From: Onthophagus taurus
Taxonomy: Eukaryota > Arthropoda > Insecta > Coleoptera > Scarabaeidae
Length of the DNA stretch: 64,000 nucleotides
NCBI RefSeq assembly: GCF_036711975.1
Contig: NC_091976.1
Span: 25,730,001-25,794,000 of the forward strand
Direction: 5' to 3'
Shown piece by piece: positions 1 to 14,200 of the stretch (position 1 is its first letter; each line of letters starts with the position of its first letter). Position numbers and translations under genes: made by a program. The notes beneath the pieces were generated by a model, which saw only the letters and a list, made by a program, of their open reading frames with translations, was not told the DNA's origin and searched no databases.

Positions 1-11
1 TATAGAGCTAT

Positions 12-445
12 ACTAATCGTGTCGGCGACTGCTATATGACATATGATATGCTGGTTATATCTGGAAACCGCTAGGCGGAGTTTTTTTGATGGCAAAATCT
101 GTAGAGTACTATCAAAAAAGAACTGAATTTCTCTTTGCAATATTTCGAAACTTTATTATTTCTTCGGCAGGCAAAAAACTGTTAACAAGAAAGTTCAAAG
201 TTACCATGAGGTTAACTATCAACGGCCATTAAACAATAAATACACTGTTAAAAATACTTATAGGTTAGTTACTAAGTTGGTTACACTTGAGAAACATGAA
301 ACAAGTCAACGAATAAACATTATTCGTTTGAATGTACTTTTTTCGAAATGATGAATCTGATGGTTTTAAGTAAACTTGTTGACATATTTCTCAAGTGTAA
401 TCATATCATATATTATGTCATATAGCAGTCGCCGGTACGATTAGT
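12..445. mobile_element. MITE-like element with ~30-bp terminal inverted repeats
   Basis: The two ends are inverted copies: the left begins ACTAATCGTGTCGGCGACTG and the right end, read in reverse complement, begins ACTAATCGTACCGGCGACTG; both continue into CTATATGACAT. A second inverted pair (TTACACTTGAGAAA and its complement, about 286-400) makes the interior fold back as well. There is no coding capacity. I could not settle a target-site duplication, so the superfamily is open. Confidence 0.7.
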
Positions 446-469
446 CTTTGTTTCCGCGCTTGCTTAAAT

Positions 470-1460
470 TTTTTCATTATGACATTCAAAGCACTTTGCA
501 GAAATCACATTACATGCACACTCAGGGTCAATTGATCAATCATGTTGCGAAAATAAAGAGCAAAATTCTGCAAAACTTTCCGAAGTGTTGAAACATTGAG
601 ATTGTCGATGATCTACTGAATAGCTGTTTTGAGCTAAGTGATGTAATATTGCCCCACAAAAATAAGTCGTAAGGGTTGATATTCTATGCGATTCCCATTT
701 CAGTGACCATTGGGTAGCTCAGACTGCGCTTTCCAAACTACTGTTCCAAGTACTCTAATGATTCGATGGGGCTATACCCTGTCCAACTATCAAATGTCAA
801 AATTAAATGTCGCGATTTTTTGATAAATATTGAAATGATGTTAATAAGAATGAAATATGCTTTAATTTGATACCAAACAAGATATATTTGGGTTAAAACA
901 TAAAAAAGTTAGGTTAGAAACTGTCAAATATCAAAATTAAATGTAACGATTTTTTAATAAATATTGAAATGATCTTAATAAGAATCAAAAATGCTTTAAT
1001 TTGACACCAAACACGTTATATTTGGATTAGAAAATAAAAAAGTTAGGTTATAAACTGTCAACTGTCAAATAATAGCCATCTTGTTTTGTTAAAAATTAAA
1101 ATATCTCGATAACGGTTGCAGTTAAATAGGTCGAGTTTGGGTTCATTTTAAAGGATTTTTAATTTTTTATCCATTAATGTTAAAAAAAGAACAACTTTAC
1201 AATTAAAAAATCGCTTTTTCAGGCATGTTATGGGAGAAATCATTTTCTGAAATAGTAACATATCAGGCACAACAAATAGTTACCCAAATAGTTCAGGGTG
1301 GAGACACTATCAGTCGTTTTTATCCAAATAAAAGTGAGGTTCGTCGCTAAACCAAACCATATTCACGTCAAATTTTTGTTTGTCAACTTTATTAACTGTT
1401 CATGTTTGTCTATGATGTTGGAACATCAATGGAGATAGAACTCAATGACCTATGAGTTTG
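470..1460 (-). mobile_element. Tc1/mariner (IS630)-type transposase remnant
   Basis: Minus-strand translation gives MVWFSDEPHFYLD near 1327-1375, the catalytic SDE block of IS630/Tc1/mariner transposases, and NPYDLFLWGN near 630-675, the conserved block that precedes the C-terminus (usually SPDLNPxDFFLWG). The two blocks are in the right order for one minus-strand element, but the frame is broken and a tandem repeat (785-1052) sits between them. The copy is old. It lies in the intron upstream of the TM5 exon of the receptor gene. Confidence 0.65.
785..1052. repeat. Two-copy 134-bp tandem repeat
   Basis: AACTRTCAAATRTCAAAATT starts at 785 and again at 919, and a third copy starts at 1053 and stops after a few bases, giving a period of 134 bp. 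Both units carry GCTTTAATTTGAYACCAAAC and end in AAAAAAGTTAGGTTA. The box GCTTTAATTTGATA also occurs in the satellite at 52-55.5 kb. Confidence 0.7.
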
Positions 1461-2036
1461 AATTTTCTAAGGTCTTGAAAAATAATTTTGCCACTTGACT
1501 CAAAGGTCATTTAACATTGCCAAAGCTATCATCGCCGACACTACCAGTTCTCATCAACTTATTAATCATATTTTAACATGATTTCAATGTATCTCTAAAT
1601 CGTTAGAGTTACAAAATGCTTTTATCTAACAGTTGAATATAATGAATGCTATGGTCACAAGCAAACAAAGAATTTTTGAAGTTAAAATGAGAATCGAAGT
1701 AAATCAAAAAGGAATTGTCGTTACAAAAATAATTTGTTGGAGGTGTCGATTACAAATTCAGTTTCGATGTAATTAAGGAGCTCATAAAAGCTTTTACTTC
1801 AGATATACGAGAGTTAAAACGATGTTATGCGGTTACCCATCTACGAATATGGGACCGCAAGTGAACGTGAGCACAATCATTTTGCTCCAATCGTGTTCCC
1901 CAAACCCAATTGGTAAACTCAACCCAAATAAAAAAAAATTAATATTGAATGTTCGAACCCATTAAAATAATAAAAACTGAGATGAGGATTTGAAACACGC
2001 CATGTTTTTTATTTAAAATCTCTTTTTTTATTACAG

Positions 2037-2219
2037 GTCACAAATGTAGAGAAGTTTGGCCTGGAAATGGAAGTGAACAAGCTTACAATTTATTCCTGGA
2101 CGCTTTGTTGTTATTGGTACCATTAATATTCATGGGTTTAGCCTATTCACTAATAATGACGAAATTGTGGAAAGGATTAAAACGTGAAATTCAACACAAC
2201 ACTAATTGTCAACAACAAG
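2037..2219 (+). CDS. Receptor exon: extracellular loop 2 and TM5
   Basis: The exon follows TTACAG and ends at CAAG/GTGAGT. It begins with two codon bases and ends with one, 61 codons in all. It holds the loop-2 cysteine that pairs with TM3 (HKCREVWPGNG), then a hydrophobic helix (LFLDALLLLVPLIFMGLAYS), then the basic start of intracellular loop 3 (KLWKGLKRE). The alignment with the CCK-receptor TM5 pattern fixes the frame. Confidence 0.9.
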
Positions 2220-5200
2220 GTGAGTTATAAAAACGGTTAAATCATTTTTTTCTTTTCAATTTTCTATTTAATCATTATAAGAATCTATCTTTCGATTGTT
2301 AGCGGAGAACTCTGCTGACAATGGATCGTAAAAAGTAAAAAAAGAAAATAAACGACTCGATCATTCACTTGAGTTGAAAGGGACGTTTTGCTTCCGGTTA
2401 TTCTTCGCGGAGGTTGTAAAATCAATTCTTGAACGCGTGATCGTGAATGTCATTCGCGCCCTTTTCTTTTTAAATTGAATTCTGACTTAAAATAAATATA
2501 GTAGAAACAGCAAGAATGGTATAAAAAGAAAATATCTAAGTATAAATAAATAACTTAAGATGTCAAAAGAATATTAAACAGTTTGAAATACGTTTTTCTT
2601 TTGTAATCTCATCCTCCCCTTATTGCTTTTTGGTTATTTTTATTGGATGATGGATGATCCCGAAAATAAAGTAGTTTTCTTAGATTTATTAAAAAATTCC
2701 TTAAACGTACTTTTAAGTTTATTAAAGATTATTACGATATGCAAATATTTATGGAATTGGAATTCCTAATTTCGTAACACGTCAATTAACTACGCAACAA
2801 TTTCATAACCTGATGAAGTAATGAAGTTTTGGTTGATGTGGGAAGTTATAAACGTGGGAACAATTTAAACAATTTCAAATCCACAAGTATGAATTTAGTC
2901 AATATTTCAAGATTAATGAAACTATTAAACTCTTAACAAACCAAAACGCTTTCCATTCAGATTATTTAGTTTTAGAATTATAGGTGCAAATTTTTCATTT
3001 AAAAAAAGGATATTTGTGAAAATAGTAAAGATCGTTCAACTAGATGAATATTGGTTATTTAAGAGCTTAACACAACAAAAATGGAAAAATGTGTTGAATA
3101 GGTGTAATAAATATTCTCGTAAATGTGGCGAGAATAAAACCCGGTTGATTTTTTGCTTAAAAAAAAGTTACGTTCTCGTAAAAAAGCCCAATATAAAATA
3201 ACCGTGTGTTATTACCACCTTGCTTCTAAATTTTATTGGCGGTATAGTATTTTTCCTCGTTTTCAAATCACTTCTTAGATTGTTATGTTTCTAAAGCAAC
3301 TTTGTGTTTGTAATAATTTTTACATTACCTAGCTAGGAATGTGTAGGTAAACATTTAACGAAATAAAAAAATTTAAATCTCAGTTAATCCCTTCAACAAA
3401 AAATTTCAACCGAGGTCGCATTCGTTCAATTGATGAATGAGTTTCAACAAAGGTAGCGAATACTTCCGGTTTCATCTGGTTTTTTAATTCATTTTTTATC
3501 CAACGACGATAAAATCAATAATTTCCTTTCATTGTTTTAGCATAACAAATTTACAGTGTTTCATTTAAGATGTTATTATTAAAAATTTTTTGTATAAAAC
3601 CCCATTATTTAAATATCATATTTTAAATTAGATACTTTTAGCTTTAATTTAAAATATACTTCATTTCCTAACTCATCATAATAAGGTTTCAACGACTTTT
3701 TTAATATTGCAATCATCCCAATATAACAATCACTTAATTAACAAGTGTTCCTATAAACTCATTTCTCTAAAAAAATTTTATATTAAACTAAGTTATTTTA
3801 GTTGTTTTTGTAAAATAGAGATTTTAAGCTTTATTTTAAGATATAAACCACTTCCAAAATCCTCACGATACGGTGATTATTTTTTTACATTTTTATAGGT
3901 TTTTTGAGATATCTCAAATTGATAGGTTTTGTTACAAGATGCTTTTTCTAAAAATTTTCGATATCAAATCCCATTATTTTAATACCTTATTATAAAACAG
4001 AGTTTTAGCTTTATTTTAAGATATAACTCACTTCCTAACTCATCGTTATAAGATCAGGAGGATTTTTTTAAATTTACTATTTTGTCACAACCTAAATTAA
4101 CAGGTTTTCCTATAAGATCATTTCTCATGAAATTTTTTATATTAAACTACATTATTTTATGGCTTTATTGTAAAATAGAACCTTTAAGCTTTATTTTAAG
4201 ATATAAACCACTTCGTAATTAATCACGATACGGTGATTATTTATATTTTTTTAGTTTTTTTTGAGATATCCCAAATTGGTAGGTTTTCTTATAAGATGTT
4301 TTTTCTAAAAATTTTCGATATTAAATCCCATTATTTTAATACCTTACTATAAAACTGAGACTGTTAGCTTTATTTTAAGATATAACTCACTTCCTAACTC
4401 ATCGTTATAAGATAAGGATGAATTTTTTAAATTTACTATTTTTATGACAACCTAAATTAACAGGTTTTCCTATAAAATATTTTCTCAGAAAATTTTTTAT
4501 ATTAAAGTACATCATTTTATGGCTTTATTATAAAATAGAATCTGTAAGCTTTATTTTAAGATATAAACCACTTCCTAACGCCTCACGATACGGTGATTAT
4601 TTACATTTTTATAGTTTTTTTGAGATATCCCAAATTGGTAGGTTTTCTTACAAGATGTTTTTTCTAAAAATTTTCGATATCAAATCCCATTATTTTAATA
4701 CCTTATTATAAAACAGAGTTTTAGCTTTATTTTAAGATATAACTCACTTCCTAACTCATCGTTATAAGATCAGGAGGATTTTTTTAAATTTACTATTTTT
4801 ATCACAACCTAAATTAACAGGTTTTCCTATAAGATCATTTCTCATGAAATTTTTTATATTAAACTACATTATTTTATGGCTTTATTGTAAAATAGAACCT
4901 TTAAGCTTTATTTTAAGATATAAACCACTACCTAACTCCTCACGATACGGTGATTATATTTTTATAGTTTTTTGAGATATCCCAAATTGGTAGGTTTTCT
5001 TACAAGATGTTTTTTCTAATAATTTTCGATATTAAATCCCATTATTTTAATACCTTATTATAAAACAGAGACTTTTAGCTTTATTTTAAGATATAACTCA
5101 CTTCCTAACTCATCGTTATAAAATCAGGATGATTTTTTTAAATTTACTATTTTTATGACAACCTAAATTAACAGGTTTTCCTATAAGATCTTCACTCGGG

Positions 5201-8200
5201 AAATTTTTTATATTAAACTACATCATTTTATGGCTTTAATTGTAATTTAAAATCACAAATTATAAACACGATGAATAATTATATATATACAGCAATAAAA
5301 TTGACAGAGATAAACCTTTTTTGAAAGAAATAATACAAAAAATATATGATATTTTGTTAAATAATTTTTATCCCAAACACTTGATTAATAACTCATGGTT
5401 TACAATACTAAATAATATAGATGGATTGAAAGTCAAAACAAATAATATAACCCCACAAGATGATCAACAAAGGGCAAAGAATACAAATACAGAAAATATA
5501 AAAGGAGATATAAATAAAAAGAATAAACCAACTATTAGACAATCCCTAATTACCCAATTCATACCTAGACAAACTAATACAGGGCAGAATGTTCCAGAAA
5601 GCGATCTTAGCACTCAGGGAAATATTAACAATAAAAGCACTCATAATAATAAAGAATTTTGTAAAATTAAATTTATATCAACATTAAATAAGGTAACGAA
5701 TGTTTTTAAGAGATATGAAATATCCGAAATACAATTTGCTAAATATAATAACAACAAAATTGGTACCGTAATATCAAATATGAAGGATAAAATCAAGACA
5801 TTAGATAGAGTAGATCCGTATATCAATTAAAATGTACTGACTGCAATAAAATTTACATAGGGGAATCTAAACAACATCTCAAAAAACGTATACAACAACA
5901 TAAATACGATACTAAACAAATAAAAACGCAAAACAAAACGGCTTCATGCTAACATTCGGTAACTTTAACTCACAAATTTGATTTTGAAAATCCCAAAATA
6001 TTAACAAATAAAAACACACTAATAAGAAAAAACTTGGAAAAAACATTAATAAAGCAGTTAACTTTAAAACTGACGTAGGACGAATAGGGGCTTTTTTTTG
6101 AGATATCCCAAATTGGTAGGTTTTCTTATAAGATGTTGTTTTCGATTTTCGATATCAAACCCCATTATTTTAATACCTCATTATAAAACAGAGAGTTTTA
6201 GCTTTATTTTAAGATATAACTCATTTACTAACTCATCGTTATAAAATCAGGTGGATTTTTTTAAAATTTACTATTTTTATGACAACCTAAATTAACAGAT
6301 TTTCCTATAAGATATTTTCTCAGGAAAATTTTTATATTAAACTACATCATTTTATAGCTTTGTTGTAAAATAGAATCTTTAAGCTTTATTTTAAGACATA
6401 AACCACTTCCTAACTCCTCATGATACGGTTCGGGTGATTATCTACATTTTATAGCTTTTTTGAGATATCCCAAATTGCTAGGTTTTCTTATAAGATGATT
6501 TTCATAAAAATTTTCGTTATCAAACCCCATATATTTTAGTACCTTATTATAAAATAGAAACTTTTCGCGTTGATTTAAGATATTCTTCATTTTCTAACTC
6601 ATCATAATAAGGTTTGGACGACTTTTTTAAGTTTGCAATTTTTCCAATATAATTCAAGTTAACAAGTTTTCTTATAAGATCTTTTCTTTTAAAGGAAATT
6701 TTTAGATTACACAGCATTATTTTATTGCCTTGTTATAAAATAGAGTCTTCTGAAATCCTCATAATAAAGTTGGGATGATTCTTTTGTAATTTTTTTGATA
6801 TATCCCAAATTAGTAGCTTTTCTTACAAAATGTTTTCCTTCTTTTTACTAAAAAATTTGTGTATTAAATTCAATTATTTCTTCTTAACTTCTCATAATAG
6901 GATAGGAATGAAAAAAAAAATTCTTGTTATAAAATTGATGAAAGATTCAGGTTTTTAAAAATGTAAAAATACTTTTTATTCGCATTAACAATTTTTAAAA
7001 CTTTTAACAGAATGCAAACGGTAAAACTTTTTATGCAATCGCAATTTTAGGAAAGTTTGTTACCTGGGATCGTTCTCCAAATGAAAGAAGTTTCAGATTC
7101 CTACAGGCCGCGGAGTTTGTAACTGTCATTTTCAAACTTCTCCCCGAACTTATCGACTACTAGGTCACATCCATTTAACGTACCCAGCAATATGTTTCAT
7201 TTAAAAGCCCGGCCTCTTCAAACTTCAAATAAACGAGACGTCACCTAACTTTATCATTTTAATAAAAACCGAACCTTTTCAGGAACCTTTCCCTTCTTAT
7301 TCCTTTAGCTTGTCAATTTTCGTTTCCATTTTTTTTTTAATAAAAAAAGTTTGTCATAATTTTGCGCTTTGCGTGGTTAGTGCTTAAAGTTGTAGCGAAC
7401 GATGGAGAGAACAACATAAACTGAAATTTATTATGGAAATGGGACGTCCGTTAAAGGACTGAGGAAGAGAAGTTTCATCAACTTCACAATGACCTTCCCC
7501 TGCGTAAATCAAACGGTTGGAAAGGGGTGACATCCTCACATCGAGCAGATTTCCATCCTGTCGATTGAATAATCCCATCAGAATTAATTCATCCAACCAC
7601 ATAATTCTTGCTCACTACCCCAAAAACGTTCTTAGTATTAACCATTACAAATGTTGCAATTAAAACTAAAATTGGGTAATTTAAATTTCAGAATTAGAAT
7701 TTTATACCTTAATTACAACAATCCATTTCAAAAAGTTGAACATTTAAGTTTTGTTTGCGCAAACCAAAACACCTCTCTGGTTTCAAATGATTAATGACGA
7801 AAGATACATTAATCTTTCCATCTCGCTAATTCATCAAAATGATAAAAAGGACGTTAAAAAAATTGAAATTATCTCGAAATATTTGAGATTATCATAAAAA
7901 TTTTTCATCAATTTTTCATCAAAAATTCAAAAATTTCATCAAAGTTTTCATTAAGATAGTAACTTAATGAAACATTTTTCAAGTTGGATAAATCGGAATG
8001 ACGGAAAATGCGGGGGAGGGACATAAATGGACGTTATCCAGTTTAATTAATAATCTCGCAAAATTCAAATTAATCGCATTTATTCGAGCCGGGTTTGTTT
8101 GCAAACTACGATACGTGACGCGAACGATTCGTACAACAACGTCGGAGATAAACATTGGACCCGCATTTAGTGCAGTTTAATGTAGCCGCAATTCCGAATA

Positions 8201-11200
8201 CCCCTGGCTTCGATTTTGTCGAATACCACCCTAGTTCGACATATTTATTGGTTGTTTTTCGCGAGGATTCTGCCGTTTTCGAGCGATTTACGACGGAAAC
8301 TTTTCAGATTATTGAATTTACATCGATGTCCGTAACCGAAAAATTTGTAATTTAACGTCTACAACGCCGGAAATAAATCGAAATAGAATCGTTTGTTGTA
8401 AAAAAAAATAGAAGCGTTGATTTGTGTATAAAAAAAAACAAAATAAATTATAAAAAAAATATAAAAATCTCCGGCGGTTTATTTAGCAAACGTATATTTT
8501 TCGTGTTTTGATTTACTTTTTGACGTTTAATATTTTGTAAATAATTCATCTGTGACACTCTTTCCGTTTCAAATACGAGAATATTTAAAAATTATTCAAC
8601 AATATTTTAAAAGCTTAAAACCGCTTTTGTGAATGCATAAAAATTTATGGTTTAATGTCATAAATAAATAACGTTATCAAAAGATTCATCATGTTTATGT
8701 CAACATAATTTTATTTATAACTAACTTGTTTTATTTCTTCTTCTTCTTTCTTCTGTATTTAGTCATCTGCCTCCATCTTTTTCTAAGTCTTCCAATGTTT
8801 CTTCGTCTTGATGGTGATTCTGTCATTCGGTCGATGTGATCATCCCACTTCTTGTCCAAACAACCCATCTGATGTTCTCGCTTCTTTCTCTGTCAATAAA
8901 TCCCAACTATTCTACGCACTATTTTCATTTCTGTAGTTTCTAGCATTCTTTTTGTTTTGAATATTTTTAGTCTAATCTCTGCTGCATATGTTTATACAGG
9001 GTGATTTATTAGCTCACCAACAAATTTGACATATGACAGCTAATCCAATTACCAAAAAAAAGTTAATGAACCAATGTCCTATTTCAATTATTTACGAAAT
9101 TATAACACTTTAAAGTTTTCTGCAGCGAATTTATTAATAGTCAGTAAAATCAAACATTCAACAAAAACAAAATTGTCAGTTTGCTGCAAGTTGTAATATG
9201 TCAGTTTGCTGCAAGGTTTAATTATTACATACAAGAAGAAACTCAAAATGTACGCTTATAGCACTGAAGAGTATAAGAGTACGCTTATAGCTGATATAAT
9301 TTTCGTGTATGATTTTTGCAATGGAAATATGAAGAAAGATTTCCACAGCGTCATTTGCCATATTGTTCAGTTTTTAGCGATTCTTTCAGGTGACTTCGAG
9401 AACTGGTAATCCTGCTCCAGCAAACGCTATTCGACCATGTTCTGCATATAGTTAATGTACAGGACGATCATGTTCTGTCATTGATAATCCTAGATCACCC
9501 GACCTTAATCCATTGGATTTCTACTTATGGGATCATATGAAACAAATTGTGTATCAAGTGGAAATTAACACACGAGAACAATTATTAAACAGAGTACAAA
9601 TGGCTGCCACTGAATCCCTCTCTTATCTGCATCCTTCTCTCCTGTCTCTGGACGTCTCTATCCCCGTCGCTTCCCTCCCCCCCCCACATCACTACCTCTT
9701 CTCTTCTTCTGTTATTTATCTCTGCCTCCGAATAACTCATCCTTTTGTAATACTCCCTCCTTTCTCCTTTATCATATCTAATCTTCCCCTCCCTAACTTC
9801 CATCTAACACTCTCCCAAGATCCAGCAGAAAGGTCTTCTATCTATTATGCCCAAATATTTGAATTTCATTTCTTGGTGTATGATTTTATCATCGATCACC
9901 AGCTTGCATCTGATCGGTGTGTTGGAGGTAGTCATGCATTTTGTTTTTGCCGTTGGTATAGTGATGTTAAACTGTTTTGCTATTTTATTAAACTGGAACA
10001 GTAACTTCTGGAGATCATCCTCGTTTTCCGCAACCAGCACCGCATCATCTGTATAGCATAGGATGTTAACCACCTTATTTCCCATCTTGTATCCTCTTAG
10101 TTTGTGCACTTGTATAATTTCATCCTCTTTATATGATATTGTACGGTATTTATCTATCATAGAGGAGATGTATATAGCCTTTAACTGTATTCGATCGATT
10201 TTTCAGTTATTTGTCTTATGACAAAGATTTATTTTGTTATGGCTATGATTCTGTTGTTTTATTTACCTTTTTTTAAAATAATTTTGGATATAAATAAGAA
10301 ATTCAGTATATTTTGAGATATTAAAATAATGGTGGAGGAGCCGGAAATGTTTATTTTTGCGCCAAAGTTTCAATTTCCCTTAAAATCATTAATTGGAAAC
10401 ACATTTCCACCACGTCTCTTCTGATTTAGGAGACGCACTCAATATTCTTACTCTAACCCATTAGCATTTCCATTACAGAAATCATACACCATATACACAT
10501 CGACATATTCATTAAAATCAAAATCAATTTGTTAAGATATCCATGTTTCATTAAACATCAACGTCGATTTTGTGCTGAAATTTTAAAGTCAAAACAAAAC
10601 AATATGACAAGTTATAATAAAATATATTAGTAATGTAATTAGTTCTGAGCATTGACTTCAATGCGATATCTTTATCTTGGTTGTTGTGGAGGAAGTTATA
10701 AAGCCGTAACCAAACGTATATGTTCTGACAAGGAAATAGTCAGAAGAGTATGCAGAACTAATTTACTTTATCGGCAGCTACTTATTTCAAGGTCGACATC
10801 AACTGACACTAGCAACCTCGCCCGGCTTGGATTAAGCTAAACCATTCAAAACCTGGACATCATCATTACAAGTTGTCTGGTCAACTTTTTTCTGGCAGAA
10901 AACCTCTCAACTGCAACCGTCAGAACGGTGAGCAGGTTGAATTGTTAAATTGTCAGTTATGCACTAACCTATTACTGGTATGAAGACATTTTGTCTCTTA
11001 CAATGTCTGCTTTATTTTACTTGACTCTATTAGGTATCTACAACAGAGTCCTCTACACTTACGCTTTGTTATCGATCCTTGCTTATTCGATACCTCGATA
11101 ATATCATTATAACTTTACTGGTCGACGTCTTCTATGCAAGATAACCTGTCAGTTGCAACTAACCTGATGACCACCTAGTTTAGTTCACCATTAGATCATG

Positions 11201-14200
11201 AACGGGGTCTTCCACACTTATGCCTTGCTATCAATCGTTGTTTATGCAAAACCTCAATCATTACAACTTGTCCAACTCCACCATCATTACAACTTGTTTG
11301 ATCAACGTCACTTCTGAAAGAAAACTTCTCAACTATGCATAACTGCCCTGCTAATCACTTAGTTCACCATTAGGTTTCATGCAGTCTGATTTTTGACCCC
11401 ACAGCCAGTACGTTAACGCTTTTTTGAGAAACTCGAAGTTCATCATCATTGTCCTAGATGCCAATGCCACCGCTTCCGTCGTTCACAGATCTAGTTTATC
11501 TTGTATTTGCCATTCTCTACATTAACAATAAGTCAGCAGTATAGGGTTTACCAGAACTAGTGTCTAGCTTTCTACTAACAGTATCTAATCTTTTATTAGC
11601 AGTATCAAATCACCTGGGAACAGTATCTAGTCTTCTGCAAGCAGTATCTACTCATCTGCACGGAATATCTAGTCCTCTGCCAGTAGCTAAAATTCTGAGA
11701 TAAATATCTAGTCATTTGCAACCAGTATTTATACTTTTGCCATCAGTATCTTGTCATTTGTAAGCAGTATTTACTGTTCTACCAGCAGTATCTAGTGTTC
11801 TACCAGCAGAAGCTAGTATTTTTTTTAGTACGAACACCCAAACGTACAATAATCTAATAGATATTAAGTTTTACCACAATCACAGCACCCGAAGTAGCAC
11901 CGAAAGTGATACCAGCAGTGTTAAGTCATCTGAAAATAACATTTAGTCTTCTGCCAACAGTAACTAGTCATCTACATACAGTATCTAATCATCTGCAAGC
12001 AGTATTCGTAACATATCCAATCTTTTCGTAATATTTCGATAACTTCTTATGCATAAAACTTTTTTACTACCTGTTTAACTCTACCTGTTTCGGTAAAAAA
12101 TAGCCATTATCAGGAGCATTATGACAAAAAATTAAATTAAAATGTAACAAGATTTATAAACATAAAATCATGTCCACAGCAAGACCAGGTGTATAAACGA
12201 GTTAATGAAAAAGCAGTTTTTTATCCAATATAACTAGGTCTTTAATGGAGTTAACGCGGTGCGCAACACTTGTCCTGTACTCATAATCGAATTTAATGAA
12301 CTAAAAAAAATAGTCCGACAGCTCGTTATGTTCGGAGATAAATTATTTTTTCACAAAAATCGTAAAATCTGTTTCAAATTGTATATTTTTTGTTTTGTTA
12401 GCTTTCGATCGATCCTCAAGTTCGCTGAACGTGAACTCAACTTTGGTGAGGAATAATAACGCATCGACAACAACAGTGAACAGTTTGGCATCACTAAGAA
12501 CGCATAGATTGACGGCGAATGCTTCGCCGAGGGAAAATATCAAAGCTTCCTCTACAGGGAACACTGAGAGAAATGGAGGAGGAGGAAGCGGGGACGTTGT
12601 CGGTTGTAACTCAAAGGGTAGGAACAAGAAACAAGCGGTGAAAAAGTGGCTGATGAAAGGAATTGTACAGGTTTGATATAAACCCTTCTTTTAAAAAGTT
12701 TTTTTTAATTAAAAAATAAAAAGTAATTACGAACTTTTGTGACATTCATTTATACCGAATTAATTATTGGTGAAATTTGTATATTATATTAATTCTTTTA
12801 ATAATATATTTTGAGCAAATTCAAAACATAAACAGCAAAGCATGTGATTTTCGATAAATATTTAACAAGGAAATTAAATTCCATACACCTCATTTATTTA
12901 CAAAAGCCCAGGGCTATGTAAATTTCAACAGATCGTCGCGAAATACCATTAATTTATTTCCGCCTATTGTTTTAATCAAATAAATACTTTTATGTATTTT
13001 TGTGTTGAAACACGACCATTATTGCTGTTCACTCTTATCAAAATACATTGTTTTATTGGATTTCAAATCAGATTATCAAGCAGTTAGGGATTTTATTAAA
13101 TTTATTTAGTTTTTTTTTTAAGTTAGGCGCTTTGTACCGCAACTGAAAACCAACTGATTATTGAATTAATACATTGTACGTATGTTACGATTGAATTTGA
13201 TACACCACTATAATATTGAATTGATCAAAGGCAGGAATTCAATTACGATACTCTACCCATCGCTTCATACATCTGAATAATATATCAAACGATGTATATA
13301 TTCTCTAGAGATATTTAGAAAATACATGATTTTTTAACTTAATTAGGAGAAAAATACTTACAGTTTCTGTAAAATTATGTTATTTTTTTAATTAAATATA
13401 CGAGGTCGATATAACGACGGACCTCGTTCGGGGTATTCCCCGAGATTATACGATTTATAAATCAATGAACTAAAATTTGAGCTAACGCTATCATTAACGT
13501 ATCTTAAGAACGAATTGAGATATCATCTTGAACTAAAAAACATTTTAAAGCAAATTTGATGAAAATTTAATGTGCCATAAATAATTTTTTATTTTCCATT
13601 AACATCGTTGTTATGATTTTTTTAAACCCAACTTAGCATGTTTGATTATTCAAAACTTTAAGAAAATATTAAATAAACACTAGACCTAGAAGAGTTCTCC
13701 GTTATATCGAAGTTTTACTGTATTTAAGTCAATTTTAACTAGAACTAAACCAACATTATTAAAAATATACCGTCATTATTTTTCTTGATATTTTTGTAAG
13801 CTGCTTATTTTTAAGTAGAACGAGGAAATAAAATAAAAAGAAAATAAAATTATTGTTCTCGAATGAAACTCTCTCTCTACTAACTAATTAATACATTGAT
13901 GTGACTTAGGTGTTTTATTCTTATTTAGGTCAGTCTACCAGGAAATGCAAGTAGAGGATACTGCAACTACAGCTCGACTAAAACTACCGTTGTTCCACGA
14001 TACGAATTGGCTACCACCAACTCAACATCACAAGGGAATCCAACTCCCACTGAAACCGAGAACAACGTCGATGAAACAACATACACGTTTACCAGGCAAC
14101 CGATTAGGTCGAATTATATGGATAAAAGTATTGAAGCTAAAAAGAAGGTAAGAAAATTAAATTTAAATTCGTTAAAATGCAAAAGCTAAGTTTTCATATT

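Larger units (their letters stand above)
8735..10165 (-). mobile_element. LINE remnant (RTE-type reverse transcriptase), split by a mariner insertion
   Basis: On the minus strand 9810-10165 encodes the RT block MGNKVVNILCYTDDAVLVAE (FADD-type catalytic motif as YTDD) followed by KTKCMTTSNTPIRCKL and KFKYLGI. At 8735-8990 the minus strand encodes the later part, AAEIRLKIFKTKRMLETTEM, found after the RT in the same kind of LINE. The two parts are in the right order, and between them lies a Tc1/mariner-like insertion (8993-9610) and a pyrimidine-rich tract. Confidence 0.75.

Noticed and set aside
3016-3201. Small open frame near the start of the receptor intron
   Set aside because: AT-rich Lys/Asn-biased chance frame.
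7384-7602. 72-codon minus-strand open frame in the receptor intron
   Set aside because: The composition is coding-like but there is no recognisable domain and no splice partner.
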